Source: QHXW01 sp035280425
GTDB taxonomy: Bacteria > Acidobacteriota > Terriglobia > Bryobacterales > Bryobacteraceae
Assembly: GCA_035280425.1 (NCBI GenBank)
Contig: DATEFW010000024.1
Coordinates: 372,001 to 436,000 of the forward strand
Direction: 5' to 3'
Length of the DNA stretch: 64,000 nucleotides
The notes beneath the pieces were generated by a model. That model was not told the DNA's origin and searched no databases. It saw only the letters and a program-made list of their open reading frames with translations. Made by a program: the position numbers and the translations under genes. Below are positions 1 to 8,557 of this stretch, piece after piece (position 1 is the stretch's first letter; each line of letters begins with the position of its first letter).

Positions 1-175
1 CCAGGTGCACGGAATGTTGCGGAGCAAGCGCCACCCGTGCGATGGTCTCCAGATGCCGCGCCGCTTTACGCCGCGCCGGTCCGCGATAGTGCGCGAACCC
101 GCGGCTTCGCAGGAACCAGAGTGTTCCCGCCAGCAGCGCCAGCACCAGCAGTACCGATATCGCCTGCTGGAACAT
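1..175 (-). CDS. fliO: Flagellar export protein FliO, N-terminal part (cut by window edge)
   Basis: The reading frame starts with ATG directly after the fliN stop codon and runs off the window. About 58 residues are visible. They show a short N-terminal hydrophobic membrane segment (roughly residues 6-20, rich in Leu and Ala), then a basic stretch, then LETIARVALAPQHSVHL, which fits the start of the cytoplasmic FliO domain. FliO is a small bitopic inner-membrane protein that helps assemble the FliPQR export gate. The position right after fliN supports the call, since fliN-fliO is a common order. The protein is short and poorly conserved in general, so the call rests on topology plus context. 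Confidence 0.7.
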   Translation of the reverse strand, partial: MFQQAISVLLVLALLAGTLWFLRSRGFAHYRGPARRKAARHLETIARVALAPQHSVHL

Positions 176-433
176 CTACGCTCTGGCCTCGATCATGATG
201 ATGCGGATGCCGATGTTCTTTTCAAGCGCCACCACCTCTCCCCGGCCCACCGCCGCGCCTCCCACGAAAATGTCGAGGTAGTCGCCGGCTGTCTTCGGTA
301 GCGAAATCACGCTGCCCTCGGCCAGTTCCAGGATTTCGCGCAGCCTCATCATCCGTCGATCGAGTTCGATTTCAACCTCGAGCGGCACATCGGTAAACTG
401 TGCAGCCTGTTCGAGTGGTGAGCGCAAAGGCAT
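176..433 (-). CDS. fliN: Flagellar motor switch protein FliN
   Basis: An 85-residue protein made almost entirely of the SpoA (surface presentation of antigens) domain. It has the family pattern of an N-terminal beta strand (VPLEVEIEL), a central G-rich stretch (LAEGSVISL) and a C-terminal strand (VEL-like GRGEVVALEKNIGIRI). FliN forms the lower C-ring of the motor with FliM and docks the FliH-FliI export ATPase. The N-terminal extension seen in many FliN proteins is missing, so this is a minimal form. It starts one base after the flgE stop codon and is followed without a gap by fliO, which indicates one transcript. No fliM lies next to it. Confidence 0.88.
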   Translation of the reverse strand: MPLRSPLEQAAQFTDVPLEVEIELDRRMMRLREILELAEGSVISLPKTAGDYLDIFVGGAAVGRGEVVALEKNIGIRIIMIEARA

Positions 434-434
434 A

Positions 435-1703
435 TTACGACTGCTTCAGATTGATGGTGTCCTGCGTCAGCGTATCGGTCGTGGTGATCACTTTCGCCGC
501 CGCTTCGTATCCGCGCTGCAGCACAATCAGGTTCGTGAACTCGCGCGCGATGTCCACTGTAGAGGATTCGAGCGCTCCGCCCAGCACCTTTCCGCGCCCG
601 CCCGTATCCGCCGTGCCGATGGCCGGCGCCGCCGTTTCCGGACTCAGCTCGAATTCGTTGTTTCCCGCCGCCGATAGCGATTCCGGATTCCGGATCGAAG
701 CCAGCGCCAGTTGTGCAATCGTCACCTGCTGGCCGTTAGAAAACTGCGCGAAAATCTTGCCGCCGTCCGACAGCGTCACGTGCGTCAACTGAGCAGCCGC
801 CAGGCCGTCCTGCGCGTCGGCCGAAACCGCCGTCTGCTGCGCATATTGCGTGATGCGCCCCGTTTGATCCGGGTTGTAAAGTGACCAGTTGATATTGAGG
901 TCCGCCGCGCCGTCCGTCAGCCCAGCAATCTTCAGCGGCACCACGCCCTTCGCCACCGCTGGATCCGTCAACACGCCATCGCTCCCGAATGTCAACGTGC
1001 CGGTCGCGTTCGGAATCGGGAACGGCGTGCCGGCTTTGCCTGCCGTCACGTCATCGCCCGGAATCGTTACCGCGTAATCCCACTTATTGGCGGCGCTCTT
1101 GGTGAACGTCACCGTCAGCACGTGCGACGTCCCCAGCGAATCTACCACCTCGATCGGCGTCGAAAACGTGCCATCCGCCGAGCCCACCGCTGCCGACGCA
1201 TTCAGGTTCGCGTCGATCGACATGTTCTGCGTCGCAACCGGCGCACGCAAAGTGCCCGACGGAATCACAATGTCCGTAATCGCGCCGTTGGTATCCAGCA
1301 CGCCGTTGGTCTGCGTCCAGCCTTCTACCCGCTCGCCGGTCGCCGTCACCAGATTGCCGCTCGAGTCCACTTGAAAATTCCCGGCGCGTGTGTAACGCTG
1401 CGCTCCCGTGGAAGGATCGCGCACCACAAAAAATCCATCGCCCTGAATGGCTCCGTCCAGCGCGCCCGTCGTGACCTGCAAAGCTCCCTGCGTGAACTGG
1501 TGCACCGTGCGCGGCCGCCCTGTTCCCAGCCCCACCGGTGTCCCGCCGCCGACGCCGAGCGATTGCGAAACCAGATCGTAGAACGAAACCACGCTCGATT
1601 TGTATCCCGTCGTGTTCAAGTTCGCCAGGTTGCTGCCCACCACGTCCACGCCCACTTCGTTGGCCGTAAGCGCCGTCAGAGCTGCTGAAAATGACGTAAA
1701 CAT
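435..1703 (-). CDS. flgE: Flagellar hook protein FlgE
   Basis: A 422-residue flagellar axial protein. The N-terminus carries the rod/hook signature (SNLANLNTTGYKS) seen in all hook-basal-body subunits. The middle has the FlgE/F/G family motif (GDGFFVV and RAGNFQVDSSGNL). The C-terminus carries the second coiled-coil segment (LIVLQRGYEAAAKVITTTD). FlgE polymerises into the hook outside the cell and has no signal peptide because it uses the flagellar export gate. An AAAGGGGGA-type ribosome site precedes the ATG. It lies between flgD (hook cap) and fliN in the leftward operon. The insert domain between the shared ends separates it from FlgF and FlgG. Confidence 0.95.
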   Translation of the reverse strand: MFTSFSAALTALTANEVGVDVVGSNLANLNTTGYKSSVVSFYDLVSQSLGVGGGTPVGLGTGRPRTVHQFTQGALQVTTGALDGAIQGDGFFVVRDPSTGAQRYTRAGNFQVDSSGNLVTATGERVEGWTQTNGVLDTNGAITDIVIPSGTLRAPVATQNMSIDANLNASAAVGSADGTFSTPIEVVDSLGTSHVLTVTFTKSAANKWDYAVTIPGDDVTAGKAGTPFPIPNATGTLTFGSDGVLTDPAVAKGVVPLKIAGLTDGAADLNINWSLYNPDQTGRITQYAQQTAVSADAQDGLAAAQLTHVTLSDGGKIFAQFSNGQQVTIAQLALASIRNPESLSAAGNNEFELSPETAAPAIGTADTGGRGKVLGGALESSTVDIAREFTNLIVLQRGYEAAAKVITTTDTLTQDTINLKQS

Positions 1704-1728
1704 TCCGATCCCCCTTTGTCTTTCCTGA

Positions 1729-2034
1729 TTACGGTTGCGCCGGCGCGCCGCTCGATCCGCTGCCGCCGCCTTGCGTCTTCTGTAAATCCTGCTGGATCTG
1801 CGCCAGGTTCGTGTTCACGTTGATCATCTGCTCCAGCTCGCTGAACTGCGCCAGTTGCGACAGAAATTGCGTCCCATCCGTCGGATTCAACGGATCCTGG
1901 TTCTTGATCTGCGTCACTAAAAGTTTCAAAAACGTAGCCTGGTTCGCCTCCGGCATCCCTCCCGTACCCGTTGCCGTTGACGCGGGCGTCGTTGGATTGG
2001 GATGCGATGCTAGCGGGTTGATGCTGGCTGCCAT
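1729..2034 (-). CDS. flgD: Flagellar hook-capping scaffold FlgD (minimal form)
   Basis: A 101-residue protein whose core (ANQATFLKLLVTQIKNQDP and TQFLSQLAQFSELEQM) is the FlgD N-terminal scaffold domain. FlgD caps the growing hook and directs FlgE assembly. I placed the start at the ATG at 2034 because an AGGAG ribosome site lies six bases before it, and because upstream codons in this frame only mirror the fliK 3' end. Full-length FlgD proteins (about 220 residues) also carry a tudor-like and an Ig-like domain; both are absent here, and the protein ends in a Gly/Ser-rich tail. The start overlaps the end of fliK by 25 bases, which suggests coupled translation. Confidence 0.88.
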   Translation of the reverse strand: MAASINPLASHPNPTTPASTATGTGGMPEANQATFLKLLVTQIKNQDPLNPTDGTQFLSQLAQFSELEQMINVNTNLAQIQQDLQKTQGGGSGSSGAPAQP

Positions 2035-3674
2035 GTTTTGCTCCTTTGAGAATTTGCTTCCATTTCGCTCAGCCATTGCTGGCTCTGCCGGTTTTGCTGT
2101 TGACCGTCTCGCGGATTGTGTTGCTTGGCCCCGCTCCCCGAACTTCCGTTTTGCCCCGAGTTGCCGCGCGCATCGCCATCGCGGCCCGGATCGTTCCCGG
2201 ATCCCTGCCGGTTGTTCGCCGGCTGCCACGTTTCCGCCCGATAACCGCTGTGCTCAAGCCGCCCCACCAGGTCCGAGAGCCCGTCGCGCAATCCGTGTGT
2301 CAGCCCCGCGTCCTGTGTCCGAACGGAGACGTGCAATTCGCCGCCGCGTTCTGTCAAGCGCACCTGCACCGGGCTCTGATCTTTACCCGTCAACCGCAGA
2401 GAAACGTCGTTTACGCGTTCCCCGCTGGGCTTCGCATTTTCGTCCTGCGGTTCCATGAATTGCGGAGCGTGCTCGCTCTCCGGCGCCTTTGCCGCACTCG
2501 AATTCCGCGCGCTCGCCGTCGATCCCGCCGCCTCCGCTGTTCCGCCCGTCAGGTTCTCCGATATGGCCGCCGCACGCGCCTCGCCCACGGCTGCCGGCTC
2601 GATAGTCGGGCTCGCGCCGCGCGGTCCAACTGCCGGAATGTCCGGCTGTTCGATCGCATTCTGTGCGCCGCCGGTAACACGCGGGTCCGCGACGTCGCCC
2701 GCGGACAGCCCCGGCGAAAACGGTCCGTTCTCCGCTCGTGCCGCTCCGTTGCCTTTGCTGTTAACCGGAGTCGCGTGTGGCTCAGCTTTGCCGTCGCTGC
2801 TCACCGCGCTGGTATTCAACCCGCCGAACCGTGAGGCCGCAATGGCTGCCTGCGCATCGTTCAGCGAGAAAGCCTGCGGTTGCGGCGTCCGCTGCGTAAC
2901 CCGCGCCGTGAACGCAACATCGCCGCGGACGCCCGGTTTCGACGCCACCGGCCCTTGTGCTGCCTCTCTGCGGATCTCAAACGCAGCGTCGATCTCCGTC
3001 GGAAGTTCAACCTGCGGCCCCTGTGGTATCCCACGAACGGCCTGCGGCGAGACATCCGCATGGTTCCCGCTGTTGTCCGGGTTGACAACATCGAGGGGCG
3101 TAATCGTATTCTGCGCCGAAGCACCGGGAACCGCTGCGTCCGGCAAGTTGGCAGAGTTTCCACGAAGCGCGGCATTAGGAAGCGCCGAAGCCGTAACCGG
3201 TGCGGCATTCGCCGCGCCCGCTGGATCGTTCGTTCCGCTTGGCTGGCCGCTCGCCCCACTCGCCGCGCCGCGCGACGGAAGAACATCGTCGAGCACCGCC
3301 AGGAACGGAGTCTGCGCCGCATCCTTTGTGGTGTTGCCGCCCGGCGTATTCTGAGCCGCCCCGCCGTCCATCCGCCTCGCTGCACCTGCGCCCCTTCGGT
3401 GAACCCGCCGCTCCCGGGGGCCCCCGGCTTTCACTTGCGCTCCGTCGTGCGCTTCGCCTTTGATGTCGGTGCGATCGTTTTTAATGACCGATGGTTCGCT
3501 GCCCGACGTTATCGCGCTCGCATGCGGTGGAGCTGCCGCCGGTTTCGGGGCAGCCGTGGGCGCCGGCTGTGCCTGTCCTGGATTTGAAAAAAGCTGCGCT
3601 GCAATTTCGGCCGAATCGGCGACCTGCTCGGTGTGCCAGGCCGCGTTGGCGAGAAAGGAGCTGGAGATGAGCAC
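2010..3674 (-). CDS. fliK: Flagellar hook-length control protein FliK
   Basis: A 554-residue protein. Most of it is a low-complexity Ala/Pro/Asn-rich ruler region. Near the C-terminus lies the conserved FliK substrate-switch domain, visible as VQVRLTERGGELHVSVRTQD followed by LSDLVGRLEHSGY. FliK measures the hook and switches the export gate from hook to filament proteins by acting on FlhB. The only plausible start is GTG at 3674, because a stop codon lies upstream in frame and there is no nearby ATG. It is the first gene of the leftward operon, overlaps flgD, and has a sigma-28-like site upstream. The tail after the domain is long and Gln/Asn/Gly-rich. Confidence 0.85.
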   Translation of the reverse strand: MLISSSFLANAAWHTEQVADSAEIAAQLFSNPGQAQPAPTAAPKPAAAPPHASAITSGSEPSVIKNDRTDIKGEAHDGAQVKAGGPRERRVHRRGAGAARRMDGGAAQNTPGGNTTKDAAQTPFLAVLDDVLPSRGAASGASGQPSGTNDPAGAANAAPVTASALPNAALRGNSANLPDAAVPGASAQNTITPLDVVNPDNSGNHADVSPQAVRGIPQGPQVELPTEIDAAFEIRREAAQGPVASKPGVRGDVAFTARVTQRTPQPQAFSLNDAQAAIAASRFGGLNTSAVSSDGKAEPHATPVNSKGNGAARAENGPFSPGLSAGDVADPRVTGGAQNAIEQPDIPAVGPRGASPTIEPAAVGEARAAAISENLTGGTAEAAGSTASARNSSAAKAPESEHAPQFMEPQDENAKPSGERVNDVSLRLTGKDQSPVQVRLTERGGELHVSVRTQDAGLTHGLRDGLSDLVGRLEHSGYRAETWQPANNRQGSGNDPGRDGDARGNSGQNGSSGSGAKQHNPRDGQQQNRQSQQWLSEMEANSQRSKTWQPASTR

Positions 3675-3812
3675 GCGGCGGGATGTGCAGGCCGGCCTCC
3701 AGGTCTTTACCTTAGATTTTCAGCGGGTTACACCTAGACTTGCCGTCAAAATCATGACTTTTGCCGCCGGTTGGCAAAATCTTGACGCCGCCGCACACTG
3801 CCGCTAATCTCC

Positions 3813-3838
3813 TCATCGGCACTTTGCGATTGATTTTA
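3813..3838 (-). promoter_or_regulatory. Sigma-28-like promoter candidate before fliK
   Basis: On the minus strand the order is TAAA, 14 bases, GCCGATGA. The flagellar sigma-28 consensus is TAAA, 15 bases, GCCGATAA, so the -10 element matches at 7 of 8 positions and the spacer is one base short. It would start a leader of about 130 bases ahead of fliK. The same divergent gap also serves flgF. A weak sigma-70-like pair (TTGACG at 3782, 17 bases, TAATCT at 3805) faces flgF. Confidence 0.4.
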
Positions 3839-3913
3839 TAGGGTATTTTTTCGCGGCCTTCTACCCTAATGTTTCGGCCCGCCGCTTGCCCTCGCCCTTA
3901 CCGGATCTTTTCT

Positions 3914-4657
3914 ATGGATGCCTTGACGATTTCCGCCGCCAGCGGCTTGCGCGCCCGCATGGAAACCCTCGACATGCTGGCTAACAACCTCGCCAACGCC
4001 GCCACCGGCGGTTTCAAGTCCGATCGCGAATTTTACAGCCTCTATGCTTCTCCCGAAGCTTCCGATCCCGCTCAAGCTCAGCCCCAAACCGTTCCCGTCA
4101 TCGAAAAACACTGGACCGATTTCTCCCAAGGCCTGATCACGCCTACCGGCAACGCGCTCGATCTCGCTCTCTCCGGCAAAGGATTTTTCACCGCCGCCGG
4201 GCCCAACGGACCTCTTTATACGCGCAACGGCAATTTCCGCCTCTCGCCCTCCGGCGTGCTCGTCACCGCCGAAGGCTATCCGCTCGTCGCGCAAGGACCA
4301 ACGAAAAAAATTCAAACCCAATCCAACAGCCCCATCGAAGTGCTTCCCGATGGAGAAGTTCATCAGGATGGCCAGACCCTCGGCTCGCTCGAGCTGGTCG
4401 ACTTTCCCGAAAATACCGGCATCGCCAAGCAGGGCAGCAATTATTTCCAGCTCGCCGACATCAACGTCAAACCAGCTCCCGCTGCTTCCCTCGAGGTCCA
4501 ACAGGGAAAGCTCGAAAATTCCAACGTGTCGCCGGCCGAATCCGCCGTGCGCCTCGTCAATGTCATGCGCCAGTTTGAAATGTTGCAGCGCGCGGTTTCG
4601 CTCGGAAACGATATGAACAACCGCGCCATCCAGGAAGTGGCCCGCGTAGGCTCATAG
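3914..4657 (+). CDS. flgF: Flagellar proximal rod protein FlgF
   Basis: A 247-residue rod protein. The N-terminus has the axial-protein motif (LANNLANAATGGFKSD), the middle has GKGFFTA and RNGNFRLSPSGVLVT, and the C-terminus has the closing coiled-coil segment (RLVNVMRQFEMLQRAV). I chose the ATG at 3914 rather than an in-frame upstream ATG at 3869, because MDALTISAASGL aligns with the usual start of FlgF and the upstream residues look like leader sequence. FlgF joins the rod under the P-ring. It is the first gene of the rightward operon and is followed by flgG after 25 bases. Confidence 0.93.
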   Translation: MDALTISAASGLRARMETLDMLANNLANAATGGFKSDREFYSLYASPEASDPAQAQPQTVPVIEKHWTDFSQGLITPTGNALDLALSGKGFFTAAGPNGPLYTRNGNFRLSPSGVLVTAEGYPLVAQGPTKKIQTQSNSPIEVLPDGEVHQDGQTLGSLELVDFPENTGIAKQGSNYFQLADINVKPAPAASLEVQQGKLENSNVSPAESAVRLVNVMRQFEMLQRAVSLGNDMNNRAIQEVARVGS

Positions 4658-4682
4658 ACCAATTCATAGGAGGAACGGAATC

Positions 4683-5474
4683 ATGATTCGTGCTCTTTAT
4701 AGCGCCGCCAGCGGAATGAACGCGCAGCAGATGAACGTCGATAACATCGCCAACAACCTGGCCAACGCCAACACCAGCGGTTATAAAGCCCGCCGCGCCC
4801 AGTTCCAGGACCTGCTCTACCAGAACCTGACGCAGCCCGGTACCGCCGCCGGCCAGCAGACCGTCGTTCCCTCCGGCCTGCAGCTTGGCCTCGGCACACG
4901 CGCTTCCGCCAACGAGGTCATCTTTACGCAAGGCGACTTCGCCCAGACCAACAATCCTCTCGACGTCGTCATTCAGGGCAAGGGCTTCTTTCAGGTACGC
5001 CGCCCCGATGGCACCCTGGCCTACACGCGCAGCGGCTCCTTCCAGCTCGATCGCAACGGCACTCTCGTCACCGCCGATGGCGATCCCATCGATCCGCAGA
5101 TCACCATTCCCTCTCAGGCACAGGCCATCACCGTCGCTTCCGACGGCACCGTCAGCTTCACCCAGCCCGGGCAGCCCTCCGCCCAGCTAGCCGGCCAGCT
5201 CCAGCTCGCGCTCTTCCAGAATCCCGCCGGCCTCAACAGCATCGGCCGCAACCTGTATACGCAAACCGACGCCTCAGGCGACCCCATCGTCGCCAATCCC
5301 GGCGGCCAGGAAGGTCTCGGAACTCTGCTGCAAGGCTATACCGAGCAATCCAACGTCAGCGTGGTCGAAGAGTTCATCAACCTGATCGTCGCCCAGCGCG
5401 CCTACGAAGCCAATTCCAAAGTCGTGCAGGCCGCCGACAACATGTATCAGCAGGTCAATAATCTCTCGCGATGA
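4683..5474 (+). CDS. flgG: Flagellar distal rod protein FlgG
   Basis: A 263-residue protein that is close to the usual FlgG length. It begins MIRALYSAASGM, typical of FlgG, and has the axial motif NNLANANTSGYK, the central GKGFFQV and RSGSFQLDRNG motifs, and the C-terminal EEFINLIVAQRAYEANSK segment. FlgG forms the distal rod that passes through the P- and L-rings. A strong AGGAGG ribosome site lies upstream. Its last codons overlap the flgA start (ATGA), so the two are translationally coupled. Confidence 0.96.
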   Translation: MIRALYSAASGMNAQQMNVDNIANNLANANTSGYKARRAQFQDLLYQNLTQPGTAAGQQTVVPSGLQLGLGTRASANEVIFTQGDFAQTNNPLDVVIQGKGFFQVRRPDGTLAYTRSGSFQLDRNGTLVTADGDPIDPQITIPSQAQAITVASDGTVSFTQPGQPSAQLAGQLQLALFQNPAGLNSIGRNLYTQTDASGDPIVANPGGQEGLGTLLQGYTEQSNVSVVEEFINLIVAQRAYEANSKVVQAADNMYQQVNNLSR

Positions 5475-6406
5475 CCCGCCTGATTTCGCTCATCGCCGCT
5501 CTGCTGCTCACCGTCCGGTTCGCGCCCGCGGCCGGTAGCTGCATCGCGATCGAGAGCGACCGCATTCTCGCAAGCCATCTGGCGGAGGCCATCCCGGCTT
5601 TCGCCGCCGTGCCGCCCGAAACCCAAATCGCATATGCGCCCGTGCCCGGCGTCCGCCGCTTCTTTCATGCGAGCGAGCTCGAAAGACTCGCGCTCCGCTA
5701 CAACGTGGCGCTGCCAAAAGGCGCTTCCCGGGAACTGTGCATCGAGCGCGCCGTCGAACCCTTGCGCCCGCAAGCCGTCATGGACGCCATGCGCAAATCG
5801 CTCGGCGCTCAGGATGCTCATATTGAGATCCTCGATCTGAGCCGTTTTCCCGTTCCGCGCGGCGAAATCGAGTTTGAACGTTCCGCTTTGCCGGCCGCGG
5901 CTTCCTCGGATGGTTTAGCCGTCTGGCGTGGGGCCGTTCACTATGCCGGCAACCACCGCTTCGCCATCTGGGCGCGCGTCAAAGTGCGGATCCCTTCTAA
6001 ACGAATCGTCGCCGTGGAAGATCTGCGCAGCGGAAAGCCCGTCACCGCCGCGCAGGTGAAGCTCCAGGACTGCGAGTTCTATCCATCCCCTAAACTGGAG
6101 CAGCCATCGCTTGATCAGGTCATCGGCCGCGTTCCCCGCAGCCCGATCGCGGCCGGAGCGGTCGTTGATCCCGCGCTGTTCGATGCGCCCAAAGAGGTCG
6201 CCAACGGAGACATTGTCTCCGTTGAAGTCCAAAGCGGCGCAACCAAACTCGCGCTCGAAGGCCGCGCGCAATCCTCCGGCAGCCGTGGCCAGATAATTCC
6301 CATCCGCAATCTCGCTACGGGAAAAAGCTTTTCCGCGCGCGTTGTCGATCGCGGCCGTGTCCTGCTGAATGCTTCCTCTACCGCTGTAAAGGATGCCGGT
6401 AAATGA
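5471..6406 (+). CDS. flgA: P-ring assembly chaperone FlgA
   Basis: A 311-residue secreted protein. The N-terminus is a Sec signal peptide (hydrophobic residues about 4-20). The C-terminal half carries the SAF/FlgA domain (IVAVEDLRSGKPVTAAQVKL), and the end has the pattern GQIIPIRNLATGKSFSARV, which is usual in FlgA. FlgA is a periplasmic chaperone for FlgI during P-ring assembly. The protein is longer than enteric FlgA (about 220 residues) because of an extra N-terminal region, which is seen in other FlgA proteins. It overlaps flgG and flgH by four bases each and lies in the same operon as its client flgI. Confidence 0.9.
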   Translation: MTRLISLIAALLLTVRFAPAAGSCIAIESDRILASHLAEAIPAFAAVPPETQIAYAPVPGVRRFFHASELERLALRYNVALPKGASRELCIERAVEPLRPQAVMDAMRKSLGAQDAHIEILDLSRFPVPRGEIEFERSALPAAASSDGLAVWRGAVHYAGNHRFAIWARVKVRIPSKRIVAVEDLRSGKPVTAAQVKLQDCEFYPSPKLEQPSLDQVIGRVPRSPIAAGAVVDPALFDAPKEVANGDIVSVEVQSGATKLALEGRAQSSGSRGQIIPIRNLATGKSFSARVVDRGRVLLNASSTAVKDAGK

Positions 6407-7122
6407 AATTACATTTCCATCTGCGCCTAATGTTCGTCATCGCCGTTGCGGCAGCCGCGCTTCCTTGCCCGGCTCGCGGCCCCAAGCTCAAGAAAGACAA
6501 ACCTTCCGAGCCTACCGCGCTCGACCGCTACATTGAAGACGCTATGCGCAGCGCTCCGCCGCCCACCGGCGCTTCTCCCGGCTCCATCTGGACGCCTGCC
6601 TCGCGGCTGACCGATCTCGGCCGCGACGTGCGCGCCAACCAGGTCGACGATATGATCACCGTCCTGGTCGCCGAGCATGCTTCCGCGGTTGCTACCGGCG
6701 CGACCAAAACCTCGCGCCAGTCCACCGCTACCAACAACATCGCCGCGCTTGCCGGCGTGACCCGCGCCACCGGACCCTGGGCGAATCTGGCGAATCTCTC
6801 CGGCAACTCTAAGCTCGATGGCGAAGGCTCAACCACCCGCCAGACCGACCTGACCACAACCCTCGCCGCTCGCGTCACCCACGTGCTCCCCAACGGATAT
6901 TTGGTGATCGAGGGCGCGAAGGATCTGCAGGTCAATGCCGAGCGGCAGACAGTCGTTGTCCGCGGCGTGGTGCGCCCGGAAGATCTCTCGCCGGGCAACG
7001 TCGTGCTTTCAAGCCACATCGCTCAGCTCGAGGTCCACATCAACGGCAAAGGCGTGGTGAATGACGCGGTCCGCCGGCCCATGTTCCTCTACCGCCTGCT
7101 GCTCGGGATTCTGCCTTTCTAA
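6403..7122 (+). CDS. flgH: Flagellar L-ring protein FlgH
   Basis: A 239-residue outer-membrane ring protein. The N-terminus is a signal sequence ending in ALPC, consistent with a lipoprotein processing site, which fits FlgH being a lipoprotein. The body shows family motifs: GSIWTPASRLTDLGRDVRAN, VDDMITVLVAEHASA, RVTHVLPNGYLVIEGAKDL and RPEDLSPGNVV. FlgH forms the L-ring bushing in the outer membrane. The ATG overlaps the flgA stop. The presence of an L-ring implies a two-membrane cell envelope. Confidence 0.93.
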   Translation: MKLHFHLRLMFVIAVAAAALPCPARGPKLKKDKPSEPTALDRYIEDAMRSAPPPTGASPGSIWTPASRLTDLGRDVRANQVDDMITVLVAEHASAVATGATKTSRQSTATNNIAALAGVTRATGPWANLANLSGNSKLDGEGSTTRQTDLTTTLAARVTHVLPNGYLVIEGAKDLQVNAERQTVVVRGVVRPEDLSPGNVVLSSHIAQLEVHINGKGVVNDAVRRPMFLYRLLLGILPF

Positions 7123-7129
7123 ACCGGTT

Positions 7130-8230
7130 ATGTCTAGGCTCTACGCAATCCTTCTTCTCTTCGCGTTGCTGCCCGCGGCATCGCCTACGCCCAGCCGCTT
7201 GAAGGAGCTCGTCTCGTTCGAAGGCGTCCGCGACAATCAGTTGATCGGCTACGGCCTCGTCGTGGGTCTCGCCGGCACCGGCGACCGCCAGCAAACCATC
7301 TTTTCCGCCCAGAGTTTGACCAACATGCTGCAGCGCATGGGCCTCACCGTGAATCCCGGGGCCATCACGGTAAAGAACACCGCCGCCGTGATGGTCACCG
7401 CAACGCTCCCGGCCTTTGCGCAGCCCGGCTCTCACATCGACGCCACCACCGCCGCCATTGCCGATGCGCAGAATCTTCAGGGCGGTCTGCTCCTGCTCAC
7501 CAGCCTCCGCGGCGCCGATGGCCAGGTCTATGCCGTAGCGCAGGGCCCCGTGGTCACCGGCGGATTTGCTGTAGGTCGCGGTTCCAATAATCAAAGCGTC
7601 AATCATCCCACTGTCGGCCGTGTTCCCGCCGGCGGCATCGTCGAGCGCCCCGCGCCCTCGGTCAATCCAAACGGAACTTTGCACCTTCAGCTTCACGATG
7701 CCGATTTCACTACCTCCGCCCGAATTGCCGATGCCGTGAATCAGAAGTTTGGTGCGGGCGCCGCGCCGCTCGCCCACGCCGACAACTCCGCGCTGGTCAC
7801 CGTCTCGATCCCGGCGGCATACAATTCCCGCTCGATAGAGTTCATCTCGGAATTGCAGCAGCTCGCGGTCGAGACCGACCGTCCTGCTCGCGTCGTGGTC
7901 AATGAGCGCACCGGAACGATCGTCATGGGCGGCGACGTCAGGATTGCGCCGGTCGCCATCATGCACGGCAATCTCTCGGTCGAAATCCAGACTACATTCG
8001 CCGTTTCACAGCCCGCGCCTTTCTCTTCCGGGAAAACCGAGGTCGTCCCGCAGGTCACTGTCGGGGCCAAGGAGGAGAAATCCCGCAACGTCGTTTTAAA
8101 GCAGGGCGCGACAGTCGAGGAGTTGATCCGGGCCCTTTCCGCTATCGGCTCCACCCCGCGCGACATCATCGCCATCCTGCAAAATCTGAAAGCCGCCGGC
8201 GCCCTCGAAGCCGAACTGGACGTGATCTAA
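7130..8230 (+). CDS. flgI: Flagellar P-ring protein FlgI
   Basis: A 366-residue periplasmic ring protein. It has a Sec signal peptide (residues about 4-18), then the hallmark RLKELVSFEGVRDNQLIGYG and GLVVGLAGTGD, NMLQRMG, and the C-terminal VEELIRALSAIGSTPRDIIA. The start is placed at the ATG at 7130; the frame is open further upstream, but there it overlaps flgH and lacks a signal peptide. FlgI polymerises into the peptidoglycan-level ring around the rod with help from FlgA. It lies seven bases after flgH and is followed by flgJ after three bases. Confidence 0.95.
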   Translation: MSRLYAILLLFALLPAASPTPSRLKELVSFEGVRDNQLIGYGLVVGLAGTGDRQQTIFSAQSLTNMLQRMGLTVNPGAITVKNTAAVMVTATLPAFAQPGSHIDATTAAIADAQNLQGGLLLLTSLRGADGQVYAVAQGPVVTGGFAVGRGSNNQSVNHPTVGRVPAGGIVERPAPSVNPNGTLHLQLHDADFTTSARIADAVNQKFGAGAAPLAHADNSALVTVSIPAAYNSRSIEFISELQQLAVETDRPARVVVNERTGTIVMGGDVRIAPVAIMHGNLSVEIQTTFAVSQPAPFSSGKTEVVPQVTVGAKEEKSRNVVLKQGATVEELIRALSAIGSTPRDIIAILQNLKAAGALEAELDVI

Positions 8231-8233
8231 GCC

Positions 8234-8515
8234 ATGATCGACAAAGTCTCACCCTCGCTTACTCCGCCTCCTGCCCAGGAAAAGCGGAACGATCCCGCCA
8301 AAATCGAAAACGCCGCCAAACAGTTCGAATCGCTGCTGATCGGCCAGATTCTCAAGTCCATGCACGAGGCCGGTTCAGCCGGCTGGATGGGGACCTCCGA
8401 CTCGTCGGCTGATTCTGCCATGGAGTTGGCCGAAGAGCAGTTTGCCCAGGCCATTGCGTCCCGCGGCGGCCTGGGGTTGGCTAAGCTGATAACAAAAGGG
8501 TTAACAACTCGCTAG
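8234..8515 (+). CDS. flgJ: FlgJ-type rod-binding protein (rod-cap domain only)
   Basis: A 93-residue protein with the rod-binding domain of FlgJ, recognised by KIENAAKQFESLLIGQILKS and the later GLGLAKLITKGL. Enteric FlgJ is about 310 residues and has a C-terminal peptidoglycan hydrolase domain. That domain is missing here, as in many alpha-, delta-proteobacterial and acidobacterial versions. The protein would cap the rod in the periplasm. A separate lytic transglycosylase gene lies about 1.2 kb downstream and could provide the missing wall-cutting activity. The stop codon overlaps a sigma-28-like -35 element that faces flgM. Confidence 0.85.
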   Translation: MIDKVSPSLTPPPAQEKRNDPAKIENAAKQFESLLIGQILKSMHEAGSAGWMGTSDSSADSAMELAEEQFAQAIASRGGLGLAKLITKGLTTR

Positions 8516-8539
8516 AATTTCGCCCACTCGGTACGATAA
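8513..8539 (+). promoter_or_regulatory. Sigma-28-like promoter of flgM
   Basis: TAGA (8513-8516), 15 bases, TACGATAA (8532-8539). Compared with TAAA-N15-GCCGATAA this matches 3 of 4 and 6 of 8 positions with the exact spacing. The -35 element lies on the flgJ stop codon. Transcription would begin about a dozen bases before the flgM start. A FliA-type promoter on flgM is the usual arrangement for feedback. Confidence 0.55.
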
Positions 8540-8557
8540 GAAAATAAAGGTGCTTTG

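Noticed and set aside
3771..3786. TTGGCA with a downstream TTGAC as a sigma-54 promoter for flgF
   Set aside because: The spacing between the GG and the expected GC element is right only if the GC is replaced by AC, so the -12 element is not met.
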